64,000 bases of DNA from NCBI GenBank assembly GCA_018699955.1, contig JABISG010000090.1:62001-126000 (forward strand). Reading direction: 5' to 3'. Shown piece by piece: positions 17,390 to 26,505 of the stretch. Made by a program: the position numbers and the translations under genes. The notes beneath the pieces were generated by a model that saw only the letters and a list, made by a program, of their open reading frames with translations, searched no databases and was not told where the DNA came from. The stretch comes from Planctomycetaceae bacterium (GTDB taxonomy: Bacteria > Planctomycetota > Planctomycetia > Planctomycetales > Planctomycetaceae). Position 1 is the stretch's first letter. Every line of letters starts with the position of its first letter.

Positions 17390-17480
17390 CTTGGTAGTTC
17401 AGGACTCATACTGAAACACAGTACGGGTGCAGAAACACGAAGGCCCTGTTGGCGGATTGTCGCTTGCAGGGCCTTTTGTT
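17390..17480 (+). ncRNA. Possible small RNA ending in a terminator-like hairpin
   Basis: A short hairpin (TTCAG 17398-17402 with CTGAA 17411-17415) is followed about 25 bases later by a 9-bp GC-rich stem (AAGGCCCTG 17440-17448 with CAGGGCCTT 17467-17475, 18-base loop) that runs into TTTT. The region has no reading frame. It could be an independent sRNA or the structured 3' end of the csp transcript. No clear promoter was found directly upstream. Confidence 0.3.
17440..17477 (+). terminator. Rho-independent-type terminator downstream of the cold-shock gene
   Basis: A perfect 9-bp stem, AAGGCCCTG/CAGGGCCTT, continues into TTTT. The 18-base loop is long for a canonical terminator. It would end transcription from the csp promoter or of a small RNA. 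Confidence 0.5.
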
Positions 17481-17866
17481 GCGCGGTCCGCCAGTTCTGT
17501 TTCACGACACAGCATCCGGGGCAAGTCATTTCCTCTACGAGCTGAGATGTTGGACTGTTGGCAAGAAACGTATCCGCTTTCCCGGAGAAATCTGCGGCGT
17601 TTCGTGTCGTTGTGATTCAATTCAACGCAAAAATTGGTTCCGGCTTCACCAGACGAAGTGACATCGCTGCTCTTGTCACGCCCTGTGGGAACGGTCACCA
17701 TATACAATACAGCGTTCCAGGCGACTCTTTGCCAATCACTCGACGGCATTTTTGCCATGCGGTGGCAACGGCAACGGACCACGCATGAAGAGGTGCGTTT
17801 CCTGCTGTCGGCTGACGCCTGTTAAGTCTGCGCCCTGTCTGTTCAACGATTGCGGAGCCGGTTCTC

Positions 17867-20800
17867 ATGAAAAAACGCACCCGCGTATCTTGGATTTTCT
17901 GTTGTGCACTTGCCTCGACTTTGGCGATCGGCACCCTCCGCGCGCAAGAAGAAGAGGACGCTGCCCAGGCCAGTGAGGGGACCGCATCGGATCCGAAACC
18001 GCCGCAAGTCAGCAAGCCCGGCGCAAAGAGCAAAGCAAAAACTGTTTTACAAAAGATTGGGCAGGCATTCGATTCACTAACCGGCGCCAAATCAACCGCT
18101 GAGCGTGCACGGGAAAATGAACCCGCTGACGTGTCCTTGGAACTGGTTGAATATTTGCGACGCACGGTTCGCGAACATCGGTTGGAAATCGACCGTGGAA
18201 AACTAAAGGGAAAGGCCGCGCCGGCCACGGTCGCCCAACCGAAACCCACAAAAACAAATCCGAGTCCATTCGGGCAGCCAACGCTAAACCGGAAACAGTT
18301 TGCCACGTTGCTCAGCGAACTCGACAAGGCGGAAGCCAAGCTGGCTCAAGAGAAAGCTGCCAACGGAAAAAAGCCACCGGCCGCAGCGAACCCAAAGATT
18401 CGCACGCTGCTGGATACACCGTACGTCGGGACGGTCTATGTCAGCTCGAACAAAAATGTACGATTCTTCGTAGCACGGCTCATCATCGACAACCCGACCG
18501 CAAAACCGATCGTCATCAAACGCAGTGAATTGCAACTGAACGCGGACGGAAAGACGTACAAGTCTGGTGCAATCTCCACGCAGGTCAAGAATCATTCCTA
18601 TTCTTCGGCCAATAAAAGCGTGTACCTTGGCAACCTGAAGTTTCCGGCTGAAGTGAAGATTCCCGCCGGCGGAAACGATTCAATCTGGGTTGTTTTTGAA
18701 AACCTGCCGCTGGGGAACAATGTTCCAACGATGTCGCTGAACATGAAACTGGAAGGTCGCCTCTCCACGCTCGACATTAACGGCTTCGCGCGAAGCGTGA
18801 TGGGACTGACCGTCGAACGCGTCGGCCCGCAGGATAGCTTGGGGTTGCTGACAATTGGCGGTTCGTTGAACATGATCAACATCGGCAGTTTGGTCGATGA
18901 ACTCGACAAGCTGACGGCCGACAAGGTCATTCGCGTGGTGATTCGCTGGAAGAAATCGGCACCACAAGCCGACTCGCAAATTGGCAGCTGGATCAAGCAG
19001 CAGGCGCAGCAAGCGGGGCAGAACCAACGAAACAACGACAACCGTTTCCCCATCATTCCGGCGGCGATTCGCGAATTGCATCTGGCAGAAGTCCCAAGCC
19101 AAAACGGTGGGACAACCTATTATTCGTCCTACGGCCGGAACGCGCCGAAAAGAATCCACAAGACCGTCGAAGCGGCGGTGTCGGCGGCATTGCGCACCGC
19201 ATTCGCCGTACTCTCGCGAGACCAGTTGCTGCGCGAAATTGAGGAAGGACACCCATTGACGCGGGCGGCGGCGCTGGCAGGCGGTGGCGGGCGTCTTTCG
19301 AGCGATGACCTGCCGCTCATTCTCGAATACGCCGAAGGAGATGCGGCCGACATGCAGCGGGCAGCACTCATCGCGCTGCGGCATTTCGGCAAGCCGGAGG
19401 CGATTGCAGCGCTGATTAAGCAGGCAGGGGCGGGCACAGAGACGATGTCGGCCATCGCCACCGAGAGCCTTGCCGGCTCTCGGTATTCGGCCGCCCATCG
19501 GGCATTACTCAGGCTGCTGAAAGGCGCTTCGCCCGAGTTGAAAAAGAAGATCGTGGTAATCGTCGCTCGCTATCCCCGCCCGATCTGGCGTGACGTGGTG
19601 TATCAATTCGCCACTTCCGGTGATCCACAGGTGAGTGTCGTTGCGCTGCAGGCATTGGTGCGAATTGGACATCCGCAGATGGTTGATGTCCTGGAAGATT
19701 CACTGCATCGGGGGACGCGGTCCTTTCAAGAGGCAGCGTTTAAGATTCTCGCGTCGCGCACCGACTCACGAAGCGAAGAACTGGCAATGCAGTACACTCT
19801 CGACCGAATGGAGCGATCACCACCGACATCCGAAATGATGCAGTTGCTGCAGCGTACGCGCGATCGCCGCGCAGTGCCGTTGTTGCTCGCGCACTTCGAG
19901 AAATCCAAGTCGAGCCGCTCGGCGATCATCGGCACGCTTGCGCAGATCGGCGATCAGTCGGTAGCCGACAAGTTTCTCAAGCAATATTCATCGTTGAGTA
20001 CCAACGAAAAAACGATTGTGCTGAACATGCTCCGCCAGTTTCGCTCGCCCAAGTTTCGCGAGTTGGCGGGCGAGGCCCTGTTAACGAAAGACAGTTCGCT
20101 AATTCGCGCGGCCTGCCAGGGTCTGCAGGAAGACGGCAGCACTAAGGCAATCGAATTGCTCGTCAACGGCTTTGAAAAGTCAAAGAGCACAACAGCCTGG
20201 TCCTACATCAGTAATGCCCTTTCCTATCTGGGGACGAATGAAGCGCGGGCCGCCTTGCAGAAAGCGACGCAGTCGAAGGACGCCAATCGAAGGAATTACG
20301 CCGTCAACGCTTTGCGCAATATTCGGCAGCGGTCTCCGGGCTACCAGTACATTTACCAAGCCCAACAATTTGACCGGCAGAAAAAGTGGAAAGAATCGAT
20401 TCAGCAGTATACGCTTGCCGCTCAAATTGATCCGCAGTTACCCGAGGCTTTTGCCGGCCGCGGAACGGCGCTATTGCATCAGAACAAATTTAAGGAAGCC
20501 GGCCCCGACTTCGAGAAGGCGATAAAGCTCGACCCGTCCAACTCCGTTTCGCTCACCGGCTTGGGCATCGTGCGCGTGCTTGAAGGAAAGGCCGATGAGG
20601 GCATCAAGTTGATCGAAGGCAAGCGGAAGATGTTCGAGAACGACGTCATGTTCGCCTACAATGCAGCGTGTGTTTACGGACGCGCGCTGGAAGCCGTTAA
20701 GAAAGACATGAAGGCAGCCGACCGCGACAAGAAAATCGCAGAGTATCAGAAGCTGGCAATGAACGATCTGAAACGCTCGATCAAACTCGGATTTCGCGAT

Positions 20801-20944
20801 AAGGATTGGATGAAGAAGGACCCCGATTTGAAATCGCTGCACGATTTGGATGAATTCAAGAAGATCCATTCGCCGGACGCGAGCGATGCGAAGAAGAAGA
20901 CGAATGAAGCAGCGTCTGAAAAAGCCGTGGGCCGTTCAAACTGA
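17867..20944 (+). CDS. Exported HEAT-repeat protein with C-terminal TPR domain
   Basis: This is a 1025-residue protein with a signal peptide (MKKRTRVSWIFCCALASTLA, cleavage near residue 26). A charged, Ala/Lys-rich region (~27-180) is followed by a beta-rich domain (~185-450, 'FFVARLIIDNPTAKPIVIKRSEL'). HEAT-like alpha repeats run from about 460 to 820 ('DAADMQRAALIALRHFGKPEAIAALIKQAG', 'RDRRAVPLLLAHFEKSKSSRSAIIGTLAQIG'). At ~830-920 tetratricopeptide repeats follow ('QQYTLAAQIDPQLPEAFAGRGTALLHQNKFKEAGPDFEKAIKLDPSN'). The role is probably protein-protein scaffolding in the envelope, and I recognise no partner. GGAG lies upstream of the ATG. It stands as a single gene. Confidence 0.8.
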   Translation: MKKRTRVSWIFCCALASTLAIGTLRAQEEEDAAQASEGTASDPKPPQVSKPGAKSKAKTVLQKIGQAFDSLTGAKSTAERARENEPADVSLELVEYLRRTVREHRLEIDRGKLKGKAAPATVAQPKPTKTNPSPFGQPTLNRKQFATLLSELDKAEAKLAQEKAANGKKPPAAANPKIRTLLDTPYVGTVYVSSNKNVRFFVARLIIDNPTAKPIVIKRSELQLNADGKTYKSGAISTQVKNHSYSSANKSVYLGNLKFPAEVKIPAGGNDSIWVVFENLPLGNNVPTMSLNMKLEGRLSTLDINGFARSVMGLTVERVGPQDSLGLLTIGGSLNMINIGSLVDELDKLTADKVIRVVIRWKKSAPQADSQIGSWIKQQAQQAGQNQRNNDNRFPIIPAAIRELHLAEVPSQNGGTTYYSSYGRNAPKRIHKTVEAAVSAALRTAFAVLSRDQLLREIEEGHPLTRAAALAGGGGRLSSDDLPLILEYAEGDAADMQRAALIALRHFGKPEAIAALIKQAGAGTETMSAIATESLAGSRYSAAHRALLRLLKGASPELKKKIVVIVARYPRPIWRDVVYQFATSGDPQVSVVALQALVRIGHPQMVDVLEDSLHRGTRSFQEAAFKILASRTDSRSEELAMQYTLDRMERSPPTSEMMQLLQRTRDRRAVPLLLAHFEKSKSSRSAIIGTLAQIGDQSVADKFLKQYSSLSTNEKTIVLNMLRQFRSPKFRELAGEALLTKDSSLIRAACQGLQEDGSTKAIELLVNGFEKSKSTTAWSYISNALSYLGTNEARAALQKATQSKDANRRNYAVNALRNIRQRSPGYQYIYQAQQFDRQKKWKESIQQYTLAAQIDPQLPEAFAGRGTALLHQNKFKEAGPDFEKAIKLDPSNSVSLTGLGIVRVLEGKADEGIKLIEGKRKMFENDVMFAYNAACVYGRALEAVKKDMKAADRDKKIAEYQKLAMNDLKRSIKLGFRDKDWMKKDPDLKSLHDLDEFKKIHSPDASDAKKKTNEAASEKAVGRSN

Positions 20945-21070
20945 TGTCGCGATTCCAATCATCCGCATTGCAACTCCGTAGAATTCTCGTTTTCCACGCT
21001 GTGGAACAGACACGATGACCGCTCCGGCTTGGCGGGTGAAAGAGCACAATCTGTTTGCAGCGGCAGGTCG

Positions 21071-21643
21071 ATGGTCTATTTGAATCGAATCTATACCAAA
21101 AGTGGCGATGGTGGTGAGACGTCGTTGGGCGATGGCAGCCGCGTGCCGAAAACGCACCCGCGGATCAGCGCCTACGGTGGTGTCGATGAGTTGAATTCAC
21201 TGCTCGGTGTCGCGCTCACCGTCGAAATGCCGAAGACGCTTGCCGACCGACTGGGGCGGGTCCAAAACGACCTGTTCGATGTCGGGGCCGATTTGTGCGT
21301 TCCGGAATCCGACCCGCCCCCGGAACGACCGCCGCTCCGCGTGATGGAATCACAAGTCGCGAGGTTGGAGCAGTGGATCGATGACGTCAACGAACGTCTG
21401 CAGCCGCTCGAAAGTTTCATTCTCCCCGGCGGTTCCCCGGCGGCTGCCCACCTGCATCACGCGCGCACGGTTTGTCGCCGCATTGAGGCGGGCGTTATCG
21501 CTCTCACTCAAACCGAAACGGTCAACCCGCAAGTTGTCATGTATCTCAATCGACTTTCCGACCTGCTCTTCGTGTTGGCGCGCGACTGCAATCGGCACGG
21601 CGCCGACGATCGCCTATGGGAACCAGGACGAGATGCAAAGTAA
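21071..21643 (+). CDS. Cob(I)alamin adenosyltransferase, PduO type
   Basis: This 190-residue protein transfers the 5'-deoxyadenosyl group of ATP to cob(I)alamin, giving adenosylcobalamin in the cytoplasm. The PduO-family signature is intact: IYTKSGDGGETSLGDGSRV (ATP-binding N-terminal loop), YGGVDELNSLLG, and the helix FILPGGSPAAAHLHHARTVCRRIE. Length matches single-domain PduO/MMAB enzymes. The ATG at 21071 starts the conserved N terminus; the TTG-started frame from 21029 is discarded. It is followed 76 bp later by an AcpH-like gene on the same strand. Its presence implies an adenosylcobalamin-dependent enzyme elsewhere in the genome. Confidence 0.93.
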   Translation: MVYLNRIYTKSGDGGETSLGDGSRVPKTHPRISAYGGVDELNSLLGVALTVEMPKTLADRLGRVQNDLFDVGADLCVPESDPPPERPPLRVMESQVARLEQWIDDVNERLQPLESFILPGGSPAAAHLHHARTVCRRIEAGVIALTQTETVNPQVVMYLNRLSDLLFVLARDCNRHGADDRLWEPGRDAK

Positions 21644-21719
21644 GAAATAGAGCGAAGTGGGGAAATCCGAAGCGTGCAGTCGATTTGTTCCGCTTTCCCC
21701 ACTCCGCTTTGGCACAAAC

Positions 21720-22412
21720 ATGAACTACTTCGCCCACGGCATGCGATTCTGTGATCGCCCCTACTTTCTGGCCGGCACCGCTTGTCCCGATTGGTTATCG
21801 GTCGCCGATCGTCGTGTGCGTCTCCGAGCGCGCAGGGTGGAACCATTTGCCGACGGTTCCGAATCGCCGGAAGCGGAAATTGCCGCCGGTATCCTGCAGC
21901 ATCTGGAAGACGATCAGCATTTTCACCAGACACGCACGTTCGTGGAAACGTCGGCTGAACTCACCCGACTGATTCGCAGGGTTCTCGGTCCGGAAGATGG
22001 ATTTCGGCCCGGATTTCTCGGACACATCGCAACCGAGTTGATCCTCGATGGCGTTCTGATCGAACGCGATCCTCAATGTTTGGACGATTATTACCGCGCC
22101 ATCGACGCGCTCGATGGGGAGTTGGTACAACGTACCGTCAATAAAATGGCCCGCGGAGAGACGAATCGGCTTGTGGGATTGATACCGCGTTTTCATGCCG
22201 AACAGTTTCTCCGCGACTACCTCGATTCGGTTCGATTGTTGTATCGCTTGAATCAGGTGATGCGACGAATCAAACTAAGGCAACTTCCTGACGAACTGGC
22301 CGACGTATTCGACACCGGGCGGGAGTTCATTCGCGAACGTGCGAGTGAATTGCTGCCCTTCCCGTCGGCAGACGTTTCGCCGGCAAACACCAACCACAAA
22401 ACACACCGCTGA
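21720..22412 (+). CDS. Uncharacterised protein resembling ACP phosphodiesterase (AcpH-like)
   Basis: This 230-residue all-alpha protein begins MNYFAHGMRF...YFLAGTACPDWLS. The start resembles AcpH ('MN.LAH....G.L.aDf'). Further on come 'AAGILQHLEDDQHFHQTRTF' and 'GFLGHIATELILDG', whose His/Asp residues could bind a metal as in the HD-like AcpH fold. Acyl-carrier-protein phosphodiesterases remove the phosphopantetheine arm of ACP. The resemblance is weak, so the activity is a hypothesis. It starts 76 bp after the cobalamin adenosyltransferase stop, and its stop is only 11 bp before the next gene, which suggests co-transcription with that epimerase-like gene. Confidence 0.55.
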   Translation: MNYFAHGMRFCDRPYFLAGTACPDWLSVADRRVRLRARRVEPFADGSESPEAEIAAGILQHLEDDQHFHQTRTFVETSAELTRLIRRVLGPEDGFRPGFLGHIATELILDGVLIERDPQCLDDYYRAIDALDGELVQRTVNKMARGETNRLVGLIPRFHAEQFLRDYLDSVRLLYRLNQVMRRIKLRQLPDELADVFDTGREFIRERASELLPFPSADVSPANTNHKTHR

Positions 22413-22423
22413 GGAGCCACCCG

Positions 22424-23266
22424 ATGAAGTACGGAATGAACATGCTGCTCTGGACGACCGAAGTCACCGAAGAGCACTATCCAATTCTGGATAATCTGAA
22501 GTCGATGGGTTACGACGGCGTCGAGCTTCCGGTTTTCGACATGGACATCAACAAATTCACGGCTCTGGGAAAACAACTCGATTCCGTCGGATTAGAGCGA
22601 ACCGCCGTCACAATCTGCACCGGCGATGCGAATCCAATTTCCGATTCGGCCAACATTCGCGAGGCTGGATTGAATCGGCTCAAGCAGGCCATCGACGCTT
22701 GTGCCGCCGCCGGAGTCACTCATCTCTGCGGTCCGATTCACTCCGCCATTGGGGAATTCAGCGGCAGTGGCGCGACGGGTGACGAATGGAAGTACGGCCA
22801 GGAAACACTCGCCAAGGCGGCCGATCATGCACAAGCGGCCGAAGTGACTTTGGTGGTGGAATATCTGAACCGATTCGAGTGTTATTTCCTCAACTGCGCG
22901 GCCGATGCGTCTCGCTTCGTTGCTGAGGTCGGCCATCCCTACCTGAAGACGATGTATGACACGTTTCATGCCAACATCGAAGAAAAAGACATTGCCGAGG
23001 CCATTCGCGCCTGTGCCGATCAAACGGTCCACGTACATATTTCCGAAAACGACCGTTCGACGCCGGGCGAAGGCCACGTCGATTGGGACACCACCTTTAA
23101 CACGCTCAAAGAGACGGAATACGACGGCTGGATGGTGGTCGAAGCATTCGGCCTCTCGTTGCCCGATTTGGCCGCCGCCACGAAAATCTGGCGAAGAATG
23201 TATACCGACGAAGAAACACTGGCCCGAAACGCGCTGGCGTTTATGAAATCGCGAACGGCAGGCTGA
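22424..23266 (+). CDS. D-tagatose/D-psicose 3-epimerase family protein (TIM barrel)
   Basis: This 280-residue protein is a sugar phosphate isomerase/epimerase-type TIM barrel. Metal and catalytic residues fall where the tagatose 3-epimerase family has them: Glu146 (VVEYLNRFE), Asp179 (MYDTFH), His205 (VHVHISEND) and Glu240 (VVEAFG). This is a constant offset of six from Glu152, Asp185, His211 and Glu246 of the Pseudomonas cichorii enzyme. I therefore expect a C3 epimerase or related ketose isomerase, probably cytoplasmic because no signal peptide is seen. A strong ribosome site (GAGGAG) spans the upstream stop region, indicating coupling to the preceding AcpH-like gene. The actual sugar is unknown. 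Confidence 0.88.
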   Translation: MKYGMNMLLWTTEVTEEHYPILDNLKSMGYDGVELPVFDMDINKFTALGKQLDSVGLERTAVTICTGDANPISDSANIREAGLNRLKQAIDACAAAGVTHLCGPIHSAIGEFSGSGATGDEWKYGQETLAKAADHAQAAEVTLVVEYLNRFECYFLNCAADASRFVAEVGHPYLKTMYDTFHANIEEKDIAEAIRACADQTVHVHISENDRSTPGEGHVDWDTTFNTLKETEYDGWMVVEAFGLSLPDLAAATKIWRRMYTDEETLARNALAFMKSRTAG

Positions 23267-23383
23267 ACGGCCCAGACGTAAACACGCGAACACACCCTGT
23301 GGTCGTGTGATCGAAAATGCTGCGGCAATCGCTGTACACGCATGTCACACAACTGATGCGACATCGAAAACGGTGCATTGGCG

Positions 23384-23392
23384 TGCTAGAAT
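23384..23392 (+). promoter_or_regulatory. Extended -10 promoter (TGC-TAGAAT) of the planctomycete cytochrome operon
   Basis: TGC followed by TAGAAT sits about 115 bp before the start codon of the PSCyt1 gene. The box 17 bp upstream (TCGAAA) is a poor -35. The nonamer is the same as the one upstream of the larA-like gene. Confidence 0.4.
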
Positions 23393-23505
23393 TGTTGGAC
23401 CGAATTCGCGGCTAAAGCTGTGGCGGATTCGTGTGGACGTGACGGTTCTCCCGGATCGCGGTGTCTAACGATCAACTTTCTGTCCTCTGTGACGGTGCCA
23501 TTATT

Positions 23506-26457
23506 ATGCGACTGCCTCTTTTCGTTTTCGCCGCTTGTTTTCTGGCCATGTGTGGCCGTACGACGGCGGCTGATCCGCCGGCGAAGCTGAAGCCGGAAGA
23601 CTTGCAGTTTTTCGAGAACAAAATCCGCCCGGTGTTGGTGGCGCAGTGCTACAAATGCCATTCGGCTAAAGCGCAGCAGAACAAGAAGCTCGAAGGCAAA
23701 CTGCTGCTCGACACGCGCGAGGGAATCCGCAAAGGGGGCGAAAGCGGACCATCGGTGGTTCCCGGCAAGGTCGATGACAGTTTGTTAATTGAGGCGATTC
23801 GTTACGAGTCGGTGGAGATGCCGCCCAAGAGCAAATTGCCGGCCAACGTCATCGCCGATTTTGTGAAGTGGGTCGAGATGGGCGCCCCCGATCCGCGCGA
23901 TGGCCGCGCGGCGACAACGACGGAAGAAAAGATCGACTTCGTTGCCGCGCGCAAGTTCTGGTCGTTCCAACCTCTTCATGACGTTGCGACACCCAAAGTG
24001 CAAAACAAAGACTGGGGCCGTACACCGCTCGATCAATTCGTGATGGCAAAGCTCGAGCCCACGGGAATCGTCCCAAACAATGTCGCCTCGAAACGAACGT
24101 TGATTCGCCGCATTTATTTCGACCTGTGGGGGCTACCGCCGGAGCCTGCCGAGGTGGAAGCGTTCGTCGTCGACTCCTCACCCGATGCCTACACCAAGCT
24201 CATTGACCGCCTGCTCGAAAGCGATCATTACGGCGAACGGTGGGCGCGGCATTGGCTCGATTTGGCCCGCTTCGCCGAAAGCAACGGCTACGCATTCGAT
24301 AAAGACCGTCCGAACGCATACCACTACCGCGATTTTGTCATCAAGGCACTGAACGAAAGCATGCCTTACGACCGATTCATTCGTCTGCAGATCGCTGGCG
24401 ACCAAATGGAACCGGCGAGTTACATGGCGCAGGCGGCGACCGGGTTTCTGGCGTCCGGCCCATTCACATCGCAACAGACACAAAAGGAACGTGAGCGCAG
24501 CCGTTACGAGCAACTCGACGACATCATCGTCACGATTGGCACTTCAACGCTTGGGCTGACCTTGGGCTGTGCTCGCTGTCACGCGCACAAATTCGATCCC
24601 GTCTCGCTGAAGGATTACGCTCGGATGACTGCGGCGTTTGCCGAAGTGGGATTCCAGAATTTCCCCCACGATCGGCAGCCGGAAGTATTTCGCAAAGCGA
24701 AGGCCGAATTCGACGCGGCGCACAAGCCGTTGACCGATGCACGGGTCGCCTACGAGAGCGAGCAGTTGGCCGCGAAATTCGCCGAGTGGAGTCGCAATCG
24801 CCCGGCAGAGGCGATTCAGCCCAAACTTGGCTCTTGGCAGGTTGCCGGCCCGTTTGCCGCAGCTGATTTTGACAAGGCATTCGATCAGGCGTTTCCCCCG
24901 GAAAAGAAAGTTGATCTCGCGCAGACGTTTTCCGACGGCAAGGTGAAATGGACGCCTCAACCCACTTGGGCTGACGGCAAGATCCACAACACGCTCACCG
25001 GCGAGAATTCGGCGAATTACCTGTTTCGCACCATCGAAGTTCCCACGGGTGGACCGCTGGAAATTTCGCTGGGCCGCGATGACGCGATAAAGGTCTGGCT
25101 CAACGGCAAGGTCGCGCTGTCGAAAAAAGTGGCCGGTGCCGCCGCCGCCGACCAGGACAAGGTAAAGCTCACCCTGAAAGCAGGACGAAACGAACTGCTG
25201 CTGAAGATTGTTAACGGTGCCGGCCCGTCGGGGTTCTACTTCAAAGCGCTCGACACCGCCCCACCGAAAAACATTCTGGCAATTCTCAATCTGCCGGAAG
25301 AGAAACGCAACGCGAAACAGAAACAGGAACTGCTCAAGTGGTTCGCGCCATACGATGACGGTTGGCGGACGTTGAACGACGCCGAGGCGGAGCATCAGAA
25401 GTCATACCCCAAGCAGGATCTGGTACAGGTTCTCGCCGCACGCAAAGGGGGAACAACGTACAACTTCGGGGCTGACACGCGTAAGGTTTACTTTCTTTCT
25501 CGCGGCAACTCCAACGTGAAACTCGGACTGGCAACGCCCGGCTTTATGCAGTTGCTGATGCTGTCACCCGAACAGGAAAAACGCTGGACAGTGGCGGCTA
25601 CAACCGACGGGAAAGAACAACTCAAACCGCCGCGAATTGCCTTTGCCGACTGGATGACCGACGTTGACCAGGGGGCTGGCAATCTGCTGGCGCGGGTGAT
25701 TGTCAACCGATTATGGCAGCACCATTTCGGCCGCGGTATCGTCAGCACGCCAAGCGACTTCGGTACGCAGGGAGAACGGCCGACACATCCGGAGTTACTC
25801 GAATACCTCGCCACCGAACTCATCCGCGGCGGTTGGAAACTGAAACCGATTCACAAGTTGATAATGAGCAGCTCGGTTTACATGCAGGCGGGCCTATCGA
25901 ATGAGGCGGGCATGCAGGCCGACCCAACCAACAAACTCTGGTGGCGTCGCCCCGCACGACGGATGGAAGCGGAAGTCATTCGCGATTCCATGCTCGCGAT
26001 CAGCGGAACGTTAGACAACAAAATGTTCGGCCCCGGTTCGCTCAACCAACAGGATCGCCGCCGTAGCGTGTACCTGAAAGTCAAACGCGGCACGCTCATT
26101 CCGGTACTGCAATTGTTCGATGCACCTGATGCGATGCAGGGAATTGGCAAGCGAACGATTACCACCGTGCCGCCGCAAGCGTTGGCAATGATGAACTCCC
26201 CGTTTGTTCGCCAACTGGCCGAGAAGTTCTCGAAGCGCATTCGGCCAAATGCAGACAAGCCGTTGGAACAAACGGTCAACGAGGCTTACGCCATCGCTCT
26301 CTGCCGTCCGCCCACCGCCAACGAACACACTGTGATGCTGACATTCATCAACCGACAGGCCGAATCTTACGGCAATAACCCTGCCGCAACCGATACGGCG
26401 GTCGCCGACTTTTGCCAATTGGTGTTGTGCCTGAACGAATTCCTTTTTGTGGACTGA
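23506..26457 (+). CDS. Planctomycete cytochrome PSCyt1-DUF1549-DUF1553 (PSD1) protein with inserted domain
   Basis: This 983-residue exported protein has a signal peptide (to about residue 22). A short PSCyt1 domain contains one haem motif (Cys48-Tyr-Lys-Cys51-His52). DUF1549 (~150-370) follows, with the second CxxCH (CARCH, 355-359) in 'TLGCARCHAHKFDPV'. An extra beta-sandwich of ~145 residues (~440-585, 'SWQVAGPF', 'LEISLGRDDAIKVWLNGKVAL') lies before DUF1553 (~720-980, 'RLWQHHFGRGIV', 'GTQGERPTHPELLEYLA'). These proteins are abundant in planctomycetes and are thought to act in periplasmic redox or carbohydrate breakdown, without proven chemistry. The start at 23506 is the signal-peptide ATG. 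The DUF1501 partner gene follows 48 bp later. Confidence 0.92.
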   Translation: MRLPLFVFAACFLAMCGRTTAADPPAKLKPEDLQFFENKIRPVLVAQCYKCHSAKAQQNKKLEGKLLLDTREGIRKGGESGPSVVPGKVDDSLLIEAIRYESVEMPPKSKLPANVIADFVKWVEMGAPDPRDGRAATTTEEKIDFVAARKFWSFQPLHDVATPKVQNKDWGRTPLDQFVMAKLEPTGIVPNNVASKRTLIRRIYFDLWGLPPEPAEVEAFVVDSSPDAYTKLIDRLLESDHYGERWARHWLDLARFAESNGYAFDKDRPNAYHYRDFVIKALNESMPYDRFIRLQIAGDQMEPASYMAQAATGFLASGPFTSQQTQKERERSRYEQLDDIIVTIGTSTLGLTLGCARCHAHKFDPVSLKDYARMTAAFAEVGFQNFPHDRQPEVFRKAKAEFDAAHKPLTDARVAYESEQLAAKFAEWSRNRPAEAIQPKLGSWQVAGPFAAADFDKAFDQAFPPEKKVDLAQTFSDGKVKWTPQPTWADGKIHNTLTGENSANYLFRTIEVPTGGPLEISLGRDDAIKVWLNGKVALSKKVAGAAAADQDKVKLTLKAGRNELLLKIVNGAGPSGFYFKALDTAPPKNILAILNLPEEKRNAKQKQELLKWFAPYDDGWRTLNDAEAEHQKSYPKQDLVQVLAARKGGTTYNFGADTRKVYFLSRGNSNVKLGLATPGFMQLLMLSPEQEKRWTVAATTDGKEQLKPPRIAFADWMTDVDQGAGNLLARVIVNRLWQHHFGRGIVSTPSDFGTQGERPTHPELLEYLATELIRGGWKLKPIHKLIMSSSVYMQAGLSNEAGMQADPTNKLWWRRPARRMEAEVIRDSMLAISGTLDNKMFGPGSLNQQDRRRSVYLKVKRGTLIPVLQLFDAPDAMQGIGKRTITTVPPQALAMMNSPFVRQLAEKFSKRIRPNADKPLEQTVNEAYAIALCRPPTANEHTVMLTFINRQAESYGNNPAATDTAVADFCQLVLCLNEFLFVD

Positions 26458-26505
26458 TGACGCAAACGACGAACTCCGCAAAATCTGCGACATGAAAGAA
26501 ACTCC

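Larger units (their letters stand above)
17269..17866. other. 598-bp intergenic region without a supported protein gene
   Basis: Short frames here lack ribosome sites and protein-like composition. The notable content is the structured stretch 17390-17480, listed separately. The last 220 bases are the leader region of the HEAT/TPR gene. I did not find a convincing promoter for that gene. Confidence 0.5.

Noticed and set aside
21029..21070. Upstream TTG start for the cobalamin adenosyltransferase
   Set aside because: The added residues do not match the family N terminus; the ATG at 21071 begins exactly at the conserved start.
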